Of a stretch of 64,000 nucleotides of DNA, positions 13,240 to 25,700 are shown in pieces. Source of the DNA: Bugulina stolonifera. Taxonomy: Eukaryota; Bryozoa; Gymnolaemata; Cheilostomatida; Bugulidae. The stretch is taken from assembly GCA_935421135.1 (NCBI GenBank), contig OW285197.1:8968723-9032722 (forward strand), written 5' to 3'. Below the pieces are notes generated by a model that did no database searches, was not told where the DNA came from, and saw nothing but the letters and a program-made list of their open reading frames with translations. Position 1 is the stretch's first letter, and each line of letters opens with the position of its first letter. The position numbers and the translations under genes were made by a program.

Positions 13240-15662
13240 ATACTACTACTACTACTACCATTACTACTACCATTACTACCAATACTACATTGTATTATTC
13301 CATAAGTGAACTAATGATTGCGTATCATTTAATAACCCTGAGACTCAATAAGTAGCTACAATTCAAGCCAGATTTCTGACACGGGTATCACCACTGGAAT
13401 TTAGTAATATATTTTTGCATATTATTAATTTACTGCAAACCTTTATATTAATGCGATATGCCACCAAATGAAATTAAAGCTAAGACAGAGTTTGGATATT
13501 ACTTGATGTTTATTGTACAATGTCTTTCACCAGTGGAGAAATCAGAAGCTGGCTGGTCAATCGTTGATATAAATCAACTGCAACATTATCTCAATTTGGT
13601 AGATTTTTTCGACTTTCAAAGAAGCATGTCTGAATGCATTCCACTTCCTTCGGAATCAGAAGAGAGTGTAGAGCCTCCATCCACCATCTCAAACAGGTAC
13701 TAAGCTTGCTAATAGTTTGTCTTATACAGCATTACTACATAGAATCTTAAATAAAGGATCATTGCTACAAAATAGTTTTTCTTGCAGTTTCACATTATAA
13801 ATTAAGTGTAAAATGTGTTACTATGCGTGGTTTAATTATACATGTATTAAATGGAAAGTAATAATAATAGTAATATCCGTGGTGCCAAACACTGCTGACC
13901 AATAGCAGAGCTAGTCGAGGAGCCACCACAGCTTGTAGAGCTAGATATTATTGTAATTCGACATGGCACAGAGGGAAAACCTTCTTCGGGACGAAAACCT
14001 CTAGGCCATTGGTGGGACTCGAACTCACGTCTTTGCAGATAACTTGGGTCATTGCTGCAAGACCAGAGTGACTAGATGTATTAGTATCGAATAAGGTACC
14101 TTAACCTCAGATGTTGGTATTTTGAGGTTTGAAGAGCGCAGGCTATATAGATAGTGTGTAAGCACCCTTTACACTGTAAATACTATTATTACATTAATTT
14201 GTACCATTTTAAGATTGGCTTCAGATAATGGAAAGCTGGTAACATGTGTTATTATTTTTCTACTATAAATTTTAATAGAATGGTGTCTCCATCTGCAGAG
14301 ACGTTTGGTGAGGCTGTTTCTGTTGGTCAAAGACCAAAGAAAATATATTTCTGTGAGGTAATGCAAAACACTCTAAAGTATACAGTACTTTTTACATGTA
14401 TACAGAAAGTACTGTACTCATACATCACCTTTTAGGGTATACAAGTACATCGCTCAGTTCGAGGTGTTAAGAATTGATATATTTATTCTTTGCACCTCAA
14501 ACTGGGCGATGTACATGTATACCCTACAAGGTGATATATTGTGAGATTTGGTCATACTTTTCTTAGTACAATATTTTTTCTCAAATTTTAATATACAGCC
14601 AGGAACATGGTTCCATAATGGTGGAAATAGCCAAACAATGGTTGGGGTTCAAACTTGAGACATTGCAACATTGAGTGCCTTGTCACTGATATTGAGACAA
14701 TTGATCTCATCCTTATTATTTGCCTGGTGTTTGGGGGTATGACTGTTAGAACAATGTTCTGCCATAACATTGGAATTTTATGTTTTGTTTGGTTCTATAT
14801 TACTATTTTAAAATGGGATGTAATATTATGTCACAACAAAATCTCTAATATTGAATGTAAAGCTACTTGCTGCTTGCCTAGCCAGACTTCAATGATGAAA
14901 ATTCTTTTTTAAAGAGCTTAGTTGTAAGGTAGCAAAGGCTTGGTTTTCATCACTGCGAAAATATCCCAAACAAAATGCATTAGAGAAAGATCCAAATCAA
15001 AGTGGACAATCCTCCCCGTTATTTCTTTTGTAATCTGACATTTCTATGCACAGGTGTGTGAAAAGATTTACAAGCAAGTGAGAGATTTCCGGGCGCATGT
15101 CGCTACCCATACAGAAGCAAGTATCTATGTTTGTGACATCTGTGATTGTAAATTGGACCAAGTCTCTGATTACATCCAACATTTGCAGGTAAATTGTAAC
15201 ATTCTCCAAATTAAAATCACCCTCTTGTCAGTTTATTGTTAAACCTCAAAGAATGATTTAGAAAATCAGGGTCTGAACATGACTCTAGAAGTTCAGGATC
15301 TGAGTCTTACGGAAGAGATACATATTAATATTAGCCTAGTCATTGATCTCAACCCCTCCTTGAGTTCTGGTAATATTCTAATAATAAACCGCTCTTGGTA
15401 TCTGACCTTGCAGTATTTGTTGGATACAATCTGACTAACTGTGGCCTTACGTTATTTTTTGTATAATTTGTTACAGACAAAACATCAGCAGAAAGGTCTC
15501 CTCCAATGTCAGCACTGCAAGAAGTACTTCAGAGACAAATGTACTTTAGCCACGCATCTTAGAATACACACAGGAGAGAAGCCATACCAGTGTGAATATT
15601 GTGACCGAAAGTTCAGACAGATGGGTACCTACAAGAGACACAAGAAAATACATTCCTTGTAA
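11377..15662 (+). CDS. C2H2 zinc-finger protein with CtBP-type PLDLS motif (gene A)
   Basis: Six exons (11377-11611, 11772-11900, 13534-13696, 14279-14357, 15054-15188, 15477-15662) join in frame to 308 aa with GT-AG introns. Residues 60-64 are PLDLS, the core that recruits CtBP co-repressors in many repressors. Four C2H2 fingers fill the C-terminus: finger 1 C-E-V-C...H-x3-H is split by an intron between its cysteines, finger 2 is CDIC...H-x4-H, and fingers 3 and 4 are CQHC and CEYC joined by a TGEKPY linker. Exon lengths and phases match genes B and C on the opposite strand. The inferred role is a nuclear DNA-binding repressor. The ATG at 11377 lies only 3 bases after a CAG, so it could instead be inside an internal exon with 5' exons missed. 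A poly(A) signal AATAAA is at 16104-16109. Confidence 0.82.
13145..13290. repeat. (ACT)n trinucleotide microsatellite
   Basis: Imperfect ACT/ATT triplets run through this stretch, with a pure ACT core around 13196-13240. It lies in intron 2 of zinc-finger gene A. The poly-Leu, poly-Thr and poly-Val open frames across it are artefacts. Confidence 0.95.
13940..14075 (-). mobile_element. tRNA-derived SINE fragment
   Basis: On the minus strand a B-box-like 'gttcgagtccca' lies about 14025-14009, preceded by tRNA-like sequence with an A-box-like region near 14070. The downstream unique part reads toward 13940. It is inserted in intron 3 of gene A. Folding does not give a good cloverleaf by eye. 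Confidence 0.45.
14424..14535. repeat. Long near-perfect hairpin in an intron of gene A
   Basis: Arms 14424-14466 and 14493-14535 (43 bp each) are reverse complements at 39 of 43 positions, with a 26-nt loop. On the plus strand (the sense of gene A) one of the four differences is a G-U wobble. It could be a MITE, or an intronic hairpin RNA of miRNA-precursor size. It starts 66 bp after exon 4 of gene A. Confidence 0.85.
14595..14770 (-). mobile_element. Possible SINE relic related to 17400-17660
   Basis: 'ggttggggttcaaacttgagac' followed by 'tgatattgagacaattgatctcat' resembles the tRNA-like part at 17500-17560. The B box read on the minus strand (gtttgaacc) is degenerate. Support is limited to this partial match. 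Confidence 0.35.
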
Positions 15663-17080
15663 GAATGGGTATGCAAGAAGCATGTGACAGTTCCGTGTTT
15701 ATGTAACAGATCTCAAAGTACTTTATCACACCGGTGGCAGAAACGCATTCAAGATTATCAATCTGTACCAGCCTATATTGTACACTTTCATTTTTGTGTT
15801 GAATGATCAACAACCCCAATATTCTTCAGAGTATTAGTATGATTACTGATCCAAACTTGTAATGCATTATACAAGGCTACAAAAACATTCTACACAGTTT
15901 CAGCTTTTTTTATTATTCATGGCCTCCAGTTTAATTTGCTACGGTGAAGCATATCTTCAGCATACTTTTAGTACTGTGATTGTAATCAATATGATTACAT
16001 ATTATATTTCATACTCCCATAAATGCTGTACTTTGTCACCGCAATAATTTTGTGCCGCAATAATGTTGTACCGCAATCATGTTGTAGCGATGAATCAGCC
16101 TGCAATAAAATCTTATACAAGTTTTTTCAAGAATATAATATACTAAACAGGCAAATCAAAATAAATGCATATATAGAATTGCATGGTATCTAATTTTGCA
16201 TTTTCAAGCAGTCTGAAATAATAAAGTATCTGATTCGCTTTCGAACTAGAAGTAAAACTCTTGCCATCAGACTAAACAGGCGCCAAAAATCTGCATTACC
16301 TAGGACAGTATAATGGATATTATTTTATAAAATTAAAAAAAAACTTTACCATAACAGAAACTATTGCCAGCATAACTCAATGAAGTGTCATTTACACGTC
16401 CGGCTTGCATTTTGTGACTGATTTGATAATCAATTTTCTGCAGTTCACTAACAACGCCAAGTAACTAGACCAATAGATAATTTTGTTATAAACAATCACA
16501 GAAGCTTCTGGTTTTCTATTGTAATGCTTATGGTGATTTGAGAAATGGGAAAGTGGTTGCTGAACTTAAAATAGTGAATCTACATATATTAGGTATCTAC
16601 AGTTGTAGGCGTATACTACAAGTCATTTAGTTAAATACTAGATAAGTTGTAAATCACACCACTGTCTGGAGCATACTATGTTCGTTTTGAACTTGGCACA
16701 GCAATAGATTCTATTCTCATGGTGTTGGAGTGGTAAGCAAAAAGGAATAAAAAGCTTTTATCAAAAAACTGTCCTTCAAAAGTAAACATTAATTAGTATG
16801 AGCTAAGCAAAGTATGTACCCCAACGAAAAGTGGAGATGTTAAAGCACCTTTTACAGATGAGTTATCGCTTTTGGCACTTTTTTATGAATTGGAATATTA
16901 TATTTACTTTACCTTTGTTCCCTGATTAAATAAGAGATCAATGCCAATATTTTATATGCACTGCCCTGCCCTGTCACATGTAAACTGTACAATATTGTGT
17001 AAGTGCAATGTAGCTAATGTTACAAAATATCACTATTCATAAGGAAAAACTACAAAATTGCAAAATACATATCTATACTA
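15663..17080. other. Downstream of gene A: 3' region and repeat R1 copy 2
   Basis: The probable 3' UTR of gene A runs to the AATAAA at 16104-16109. Dispersed repeat R1 copy 2 occupies 16345-16585. No further gene was found. Confidence 0.5.
16345..16585 (+). repeat. Dispersed repeat R1, copy 2
   Basis: Partner of 980-1225 in direct orientation (see that entry). Shared blocks are collinear, with small indels. Confidence 0.6.
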
Positions 17081-17088
17081 CATTTAGT

Positions 17089-17176
17089 GGGAGGCGCGTG
17101 GGAGGCGCGTGGGAGGCGCGTGAGAGGCGCGTGGGAGGCGCGTGGGAGGCGGGTGGGAGGCGCGTAGGAGGCGGTG
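17089..17176. repeat. 11-bp GC-rich minisatellite (gggaggcgcgt)n
   Basis: About eight copies of gggaggcgcgt with few substitutions (one gagaggc, one gcgggt, one gtaggagg). It is strikingly G+C- and CpG-rich in an AT-rich region, and strand-biased in G on the plus strand. Confidence 0.93.
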
Positions 17177-17399
17177 CATATAAGGCACTACTGTAGCTTT
17201 TGACCCATAGGATAGCATAGCCTTATCTGTTTATATGGATTATGTCTGTCAGTGATATTCTGCTTGACTTATAAACAATTTCTATAATATGTTACAATTT
17301 TATGAAAAACCTTACTCAGTTGATTTCTAGGTTTTCAAATTAATGTATAAATGACTTTAAGATTGCTAAAATATCAGTGCCCAAGAACATCCATGGAAT

Positions 17400-17660
17400 G
17401 TTAAAGGATTTGGTCATCTTTGTTTAGTTTATAAGCGAGTTGCCACCAGAAGCTAGAGACTTGCATAGCAGTTTCACATAATATGTGAAAATAACTCATC
17501 ACTGATTGGGGTTTGAACTTGAGGCCTCTACAGCGTCTAATCAATGAGACCAGTGGACAGAACACATTACCATAATATAGCAACGTGGCAAATAGAGTGT
17601 GCGGTTGGCTCAGTATGCATCTACTGCTCACCAAGGAGGCTTCCTCTTTTAAGCTTGCCA
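17400..17660 (-). mobile_element. tRNA-derived SINE-like element
   Basis: On the minus strand a B-box-like 'gttcaaacccc' lies about 17519-17509, preceded about 40 nt upstream by 'tggtctcattgatta', which fits an A-box region. The segment 'gttggctcagta...cctcttttaag' at 17592-17652 recurs near 59280-59325, which supports dispersal. It is degenerate, with no clear target duplication. Confidence 0.4.
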
Positions 17661-18124
17661 AGGAGGTGTTAGTTACGTAGTGGTATTATGTTTGGTCCAC
17701 TGCGCTAGGCGATGAGGTGCTGTAGAGGCATCAGGCTCAACTCATAGTCATGGGGACAGGTATTCCAGGGACATGAAGTTGAGTACCTGGCTGCTCAGCA
17801 ATAAATTCCTTGCAGAAAGAGTGGTCACTAAAGAATTTCCATCATTTCCATCTTACAGTGGAGAGAATTCTTTTGGCTGGCTCGTTTGAAAGTTAACCAA
17901 GGTTGAAACAATTACCTTAACCCATGCACTAGCACTAGCCTTTCTTCCTCCCATGTGCAATGACCAAAGGTACAAATAAAATGGAGATATTTAATGTGGA
18001 TTGTAGGCTTTTATGTTATACTTGTTGAAAGTATTCACACAAACCTGCAATATACTCACATTAGCATTCCACCAATTAAAATGCATAAGGCTGGGAATAT
18101 AGTCTAATAAATTTAAATCTGAAT

Positions 18125-18300
18125 GAAGTACGACTGAAGTTGTTTACTGCCAAGTACCTCTTGTCAAACAAGTCACATGTTTAGCAGTCATATCTCATTG
18201 CGAAATCTCCAGCCTTCCAATTAAAATGTGGAAATTAGCAGTTATACAACAAGCACAAGAAATTAGGTCAAATGATGTTATGCAACAGAAATAGGAAAGT
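18125..18300 (+). repeat. Dispersed repeat R2, copy 2
   Basis: Partner of 6520-6720 in the same orientation (see that entry). Confidence 0.55.
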
Positions 18301-19714
18301 AGGTCACATGTGTTTGGTTAACCCACTCAATCTCACACGGAAGACTGTCCCTGCATAGGCTTTGATATCAGAATAAGGTGAGTGATCGAAATGAAAATGT
18401 GTGACGATTAGTTGTATTGGTTAGTTTATGTATCGATTCTGAGCATGCTCAGTGGAAGGATATGCTGGATATAACAGACATAGTACATAGACATGAATTG
18501 TACATGTCTAAAGGATACACACTTTCTAGAGGTAAGGTGTGTTATGCGACATGTGATTACTGTTTGTAGCAACCATGGAACGCAGGCTAAAAGAAACATT
18601 TGAATGGCTAAAACACCAGTAATTGGCTAACAGTAAAAGACAGATAGAAGAAGATGGAACGAGTATCCCTGAGCATTCCAAATTCATCCCTTGATCAAAT
18701 TTTGTCAACATTTTCAGCTGTTGACTAGAAGATAAAGTTATTCTTGAGATGATAATTAATATCTTACTACAGTCTGTCTGTATGAACACTTTTATATAGA
18801 TGATAAAAAATAAGTATTAATAAAATCAGTCTCAATTTGTATACATGTAGTTATTGTGCTGGCTGCTACTCTCAATGATCTCCAAATTGAATAATTGAGC
18901 TCTGTTAGACAGCTGCAGACCTAGCAGCTTCTATTCCACCTGTAAATAGGTGTTGTCCCTCTATGTCCACGCATGGTAACATAACTCCGAAAGTAGTGTA
19001 GCAACAAGTAATGGCAAAATAAAGTACAGTAATAGTATTGGCTTAACAAATTTTTATCACAACACGGAAGATTCAGAAACCTTAATGATAATAACATCAT
19101 TTTGCATAGGTTTGCATTGGATTTACAATGTTTCAAAAATTGCACTTCTCCAAAGACCACTACGAAATAATGTGCATTTATTTATTTATTCTCGATTATT
19201 TATTTATTTTTGATGCTGGCAGTGGCCAAGCCAGATTGCTACCGAAACACTGTGGATTTATAATGTGAACAGACTGTGTCTGATTGGTATAGATATAGCA
19301 TTGCATTGCCACAACAGTTGTAAATGGAGATGTTGAAGGAACCACAGAGACAGCCTTGACTAGGGCACTGCGGTCTCCATCCACTTCCAGTCAGCTTAAA
19401 AACACCAATCTGTCGTTTGGACCTTAATCTATCTGCAGCTCAAAGAATTTACTGAATCTGGACTGCATATGTTGACATGAAAACTTTCAGACATCGAAAT
19501 GCAGGCAGATGGACTTGCTGATCAGCAACATAATTTTATGTAAGTTTCTGGGTTTATTAGCCTTAAAAATTGAATTATAGACATTTTTTCCATCTATAAG
19601 GATGAAAGCAATTAAAATAATATAAAATGTCATAAATATAAATAAATATAAATAGATATATTATAGATTGTAATTATGCATTGAAAACTTGAGCAACATT
19701 GATAGATAAATTTT

Positions 19715-22700
19715 TTAAGGCAGTTGGTCAGTTTGTTCAGATATTTGCTGATACTTTGGTGGAGCTTCATTAGTTGCCGTCTCTTCCACATGTCTATCTT
19801 TTTTAATGGACTTGGGGGTAAGGAACAGCTTGTCTAAATTGATGAAAGGAACTTCAAATAGCAGTGAGAATGGAAACGCTACCAAATAGGCCATGGTGAC
19901 ACACATTATGACATCCTGTGCCTGAAAAACAATAAAATAATAGTACACATTAATACTAAATTACAATCACTACAGAAGGTCTGACAGTTGTTTTATTTCT
20001 TGCGACATCTTAGTCGCTGTCTTGTGTTCATGCAAAATAACCTAATCATCCTCAATACAGAATAAAACATGCATACATGCTAGTTTTATTCTAGTTTTGT
20101 GCAAGTTAAGAAAATGGATATAATTATATTGATTCATGGATAAGCCAAAATGTGGACTACATTTGATCTACATTCCCGTAGTGGGATGCATACACTCATT
20201 GGTGGATGCTCGACTAGTACTAAAACTACAACTATACTCTTTCAGCATTAGGGAATTGGTTTTGCTTAATACAATTAGCATTCATCAATCTTTGTCAGAC
20301 ATACAGCTACTGCTACTGCATGAAGCTACTTACGACTTCCAGCTTATGAAGCTCTCTCTGAACTAAACAATTCACACTCATTCGAACATAGCACGGCAAA
20401 ATTAAAAATTTTAAATCAAACTTAAATAATCTTAATTAGATCTATTACAGGTTTCACCCAATTTAGACATTCATGATGTACGTGTAGTTTAGATAGCTCA
20501 GTTGTGCATCTGAATTCAATGTCAAGGACATAAATATGGTTGATTATACTTACAATATCTACTCTGGTGTAAAATATGCCATTCCTGAATCCCTTAGCTA
20601 TGACTGCCATGATTGGAATATGTATAAGGTAGGCTGAGTAGGTTAATCTGCTTAGGGGAACGAATCCTCGCCAAGACAGGAAGTCATTCACCCAACCTGT
20701 CAATGCGATGAAACAATACAAATGGTTCACATTTTTTACGATGGTTATTGGATAGTTTGAAAATTAAAAGTGCATTGTACTATCCCATTGTGCATATATG
20801 ATGACTGACGATATCTAGGTTATGCAATCCTGCATATCACATGGGATATTGAAATTTGTTAGCTTAATTGCTAAACTCTACGTTGCCTTGTGGTGTGTGA
20901 CTTTCCCATTTCGAATTTGCGACTAGATAGACTAGATACTTCGAATAAGTTCAGGAATACTGTAGCACACCTCTGCTGAACGTTTTGTGGTAAATAAATT
21001 GACTAGGCATCTGTGGGCGTTTTCCAGTCAGGAGAAGGCAACTGTAAACTTACATTCACAACCCTAAAGTGACAAATCTGACCTAACAAATAATCATTAT
21101 ACAATGTAGTTTTAATATCATAACAAATGGAATCGATAAAGTGTAGTCTGAAGTTTTATATGAAAGTTCTAGAAATGAAGCCAGTACAATCAAATAATAG
21201 TTTATATTTTTCTTTTTGTTGTTTCGAAGGAGCTAAAAATTTACCGGTGCTAGAAATGAAGACGTTACAATCATGTGTGTTAGAGATTATGTACCAAAAT
21301 GGTACTGTAGAAAGGAATAGAAAAGTCTCACCTCCCTGGCCAAGACTGCAAGCTATCATAACATAAGATATTCCTATAGCCCAGGCACTTCTGGATAGCC
21401 CATTGTATGCATCAGCCTCTCCCAAGTAGACAGTGTGGTACCCCATGTTTGCACCGTATGGGCCATAAACAACAGCCATACACACTCCTGCCGACACTCC
21501 CCACAGCACCAGGTTTAGCACCTGGAACAAAATGCGTAGCATATTTAATGTCATCTGAAACACTCTCCACGGCCGAATGTAAATTGACAACATAATTTAC
21601 ATGTACATATACATTGTAGATACATTAATTATTTTGAACATTGCATTCTCTATGTGCGGTGAAGATCACTGATATTGTATGTACATTTTAGTATCTTCAA
21701 AGATTTAAAAACTATTTTTAATAGCTATCTATTGAAATCTCATCCAGTCTACATGTACCATTGACTGATGGGTTGATTTAAAAGTCTATCTCCATAATCT
21801 TCATAAGATACTGTAATCTTTGGAAAAAAGAAGATTGTTGAAAGACAGTACTCACTGTTGAAATTTGTAGCCCCATCCTTTTAAATTTAAATATGAGAAA
21901 TCCAGCAAGAAGACCGATGCCATAGGTTTGGTACCGAGTCCAGGGTACAAAGTAGTAGCCAAGGTCTGGTGTAGGAAGAGCATTGCTGTAAAAGAGGATA
22001 TAAAACTCACCAGCTTATACACCTCGGTGTCACCAGCCCCTTACAGCTTGCACTGCCAGGTGCCAGTGCTGGCTAATCCCCATGTGAGAGAGGCCCAGAT
22101 GACATTGCCTTTTTAGCAGGGGTAGAACAGTTGCCTTGAAGTCATGCTAGCTTGTCTGACCCCAAGGAATTTATTAATTATGAGGCACAGGAGCAATTGT
22201 GGCTAGATGCTCTTCCTAACAGGATTCGAACCTGGAACCTTCAGCATGAAAGTTCAGCATTTTAGCCACTAGGCCACGGCTGCTCCCAGTTGTCTTACAC
22301 ATAGAACAGCCATAAATAGGCAGTTAGACTAAAACTTAATCTTCATGCACCATACAGATGTAAATAGACTATTTACTACATGATGAGCTATTCACTATAT
22401 TATATATTGCTATATCTTTATCCACGCAAGTGTTTAATAGTTATCATTATAAGAGTAATGTTACTGTACACAACATAGTCAAGGCTCATTTTGTGAAAAT
22501 GCAACGCTAATAGCAAAATAATGAAAGTGTATTTCGGTTAGTGCTTTCAAAAATAAATTAGCATGCTTACAAATCTACTTTAGCTGTTGGCGCTAAGGTG
22601 AAGGAAGTATGCTGCTGGCCGGACACCCCTATAGCTGCTCCAATACTGACAAGTACAGTTAGAACACAAGCTAGCATCCCAGCATAGACAGACCTGTATA

Positions 22701-25700
22701 ATAAGATAAATACAGTATGCTAGATTTTTATTTAATAATGTACACTATAAAATCCGATTTTTCTAAAAGATATTGTTTTAATGAAAAGAAATTATTCTAG
22801 TCTATAATTAAAAATTTTATTGTTTTTCTAGTAAGTAGATGTATAACCAGTGGTGAACTTACATTAAATACTATTTCTTCCAACCATTAATTTTTAAGCG
22901 ATGTACCAAAACCAAACCATTTTACACCTAACATACTGGCATGTTCAGCTGAATACAAGCAAAACATGAAACTGAAACCCCCTATTTGCACGACATAGTT
23001 TAAACTTCTATAGACTTTGCGCTGGTATTGGATGTTTCATGGAAGTGTTTATCTAGGTATAACCAAACAAGTGTATGAAGATCTCTGCTTATTGTATTGA
23101 CCCAAATTCTGTAGAACAGAGCATTTGGTACAGGCTGTGTTATACCAGAAAGTGCTTACCTGTACATTAAGTAAACTATAAATGGAGCTACGAGGAAGAA
23201 CTGTGTATCATTAGCTAAATACCACCCCCAACCAGCACACTGTAGAAAATAACATGTAAAATATAGTTATACAACAATTTCTATTGCAATCACAATGTAG
23301 GTTGAGCTGGTGTAGCGGTCAACGTGTCTGTCTATACTGTACTAAGTGATTGGATTTTGTACAGTCACATCGGTCAGTCAATCAGTCAATCAGTCAGTGA
23401 GTCAGTGAGTCAGTGAGTCATTGAGTCAGTGAGTCAGTGAGTCAGTGAGTCAGTCAGTAAACCAGTCAGCGAGCCAATCAGTGAGTCAATGAATCAGTTA
23501 ATCTGTCAATCAGTCAATCAATCAGTCAGTCAGTCAGCCAATCAGTGAATCAGTAAGTCAGTCAGTTAGTCATTCAGTAAGTCAGTCATTCAGTCATTCA
23601 GTCAGTCAGTCAGTTACTGATGGGCTATTTTCATACCAAGTTCCAGGGTACTCTTAATTAAACTGTCTTGCAAGATAATGTAGATAAAAAATTACAAATA
23701 AATTGATAACTTGCAAACGGCAAATTTTTTTTATGTATTACATGGGTATTTCACTAGAAATAAAGTTTTCGTACTGAATGAAAATAACGAAAACCGATCG
23801 TAAAATCATTCCTATGAATACCACTAATTTTAGTTACCATGCAATTTTGTGATTGTAGAGGAGAGACAAATCTAATAATAAACTTCCGTATCAGAGATGA
23901 ATAGTATGACCTGATAATTACTTGCCTGTTTCGTGGACTGGAATATGTTATTCACATACAGGATGTTCAAGTACCAGTTATTTACACAATTCGCATCTAC
24001 AGTCTTTGTAGGGCTGGGAGTTGGCCAATAAGGTCCATCCCTCATAAACCAGAGTAGTGCTGTGTATATCAGTATCATAAAGGCATAAGCTGGTGTAAGT
24101 CTACAGAAAAAAATGAGTTAAACATATTATTACTTTTTGCCAATATTATTAAAAGTTGTAAATAAAAGTTAAGCGACAGTAACAGAAGAAAAACAACCGT
24201 TGATTAACATGGAATATCAAAGGTATCGAAGCATTGCTAACAAAAAGTGTGCGCTATGCCTTTTCCATGCCTTCGTCTTATTTCTCCTCTCATGATGTTG
24301 CTTGGATAACCATCCAAATAATTAGGAATAAAATTGTGTTTCAAAATATTATTTATCATCCCGTCTTTGTATTCCAACCAGATAAAGCCAGCCTATAGTG
24401 TGAAAGTATCCACTCAAAATAGCAATTAGTATGCACTCTTCAACCGTTTGCAGTCAGAGTCAGCATAATAAATATGGAAAACATATTTACGATCTTTAAC
24501 AACAAGGCCATTTTATTTGATGATTTTTTTTATGAAGCCATTAGCAATAAATTCTATGACTATAACTAATTTAAATTATTACACTGTACACCGTACACCA
24601 TACACCGTACAATGTACACTGTTCACGATGCATACTTGCTCATTGCAAAGTCACGTAAATATAGATTCATTACGCTCAATGTTACATGAATTCGTTTAAT
24701 TGCAGATTGGTGCACTTCTCACTATGAATGAGGTGTGAAACAGTTTACCTGAGGTATCTGTGCAAGTACATGACTGGTAGGGCTTTGGCAAACTGGGTCA
24801 GCTGAACTTTTCTCTTATAGAAATCTTTGAGAAAGAGATAAGCAACCAGAAGTCCACTAAGAACAAAGAACGTGTCCACTGACACAGTGGCGTTCATGAT
24901 GGCTTGAGTGGCGAAGCTTTTGAATAAGTCGTTAATTAGTAAGGTATTATCTGGAAGAAAGGCAAATTAAAATTATCATTTTATAAAATTTAGAAAACTG
25001 TGGACAAATGTACTGGACACATCATGTCATGGATCGATATCTTAATAAAATGTTTTGTTTTATAATAAAGATGGTTAAACCAGAGAAGAACTGTAACTAA
25101 CCGAGTCTGGAGATGCTGTACATTATAAGTGTGTGACCGAGTATAACCCAAGTCATAGAGAAGAACCGAATTCCATTGAGACAAGTTATGGCTCCTGGTG
25201 GCTGCTCCGTACTCAACACCTTTGTGATGTTAGAGTAGAAAGAGAACGAGAGTATCACTTTCGATAATAGCCCTGTTAAATACAAGTTAATAGAATCAGC
25301 TTAGATAACCTATTCTAGTTAGTGAAATTTAGACAACAGTTATATATTACATGTACATGTATTAAATTGATAACTATATCTATCACTTTATATTTAATTT
25401 AGTGGCAAGTCTCATTTATTTTCAACGATTTAATAAAAATAAAAATGCATTCAACATTTTGTCTTGAAAATTCAACTAATCTAGTTACTAGAAATTTAAT
25501 GCTCAAATCCTCCAACATCTAAGGTTAGAGTAACAAATAGAAATTGTTGAATACCAGAAGAACATGAATGTAGTTCAATCTCAATTCTCAGGCAATTATG
25601 AAGAAGGGAAACAGTTTAAGAACAACCGGTATCGACAATGGGTCATGCAATCTACATGTACATCTGAGGCAAGTTATTACTAAATAAATAAACTACTGTA

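Larger units (their letters stand above)
17177..19714. other. Intergenic region between gene A and the NRF gene
   Basis: It contains a SINE-like unit at 17400-17660, repeat R2 copy 2 at 18125-18300, and the probable 3' UTR of the minus-strand NRF gene, with a minus-strand AATAAA near 19555. Open frames at 18526-18789 and 18921-19160 (-) have no motif. Confidence 0.45.

Noticed and set aside
13012..13355. Leucine-, threonine- and valine-rich open frames
   Set aside because: ACT triplet repeat inside an intron of gene A.
14655..14912. 85-codon plus-strand open frame in an intron of gene A
   Set aside because: Overlaps a SINE-like relic, has no motif, and lies between two well-supported finger exons of different phase.
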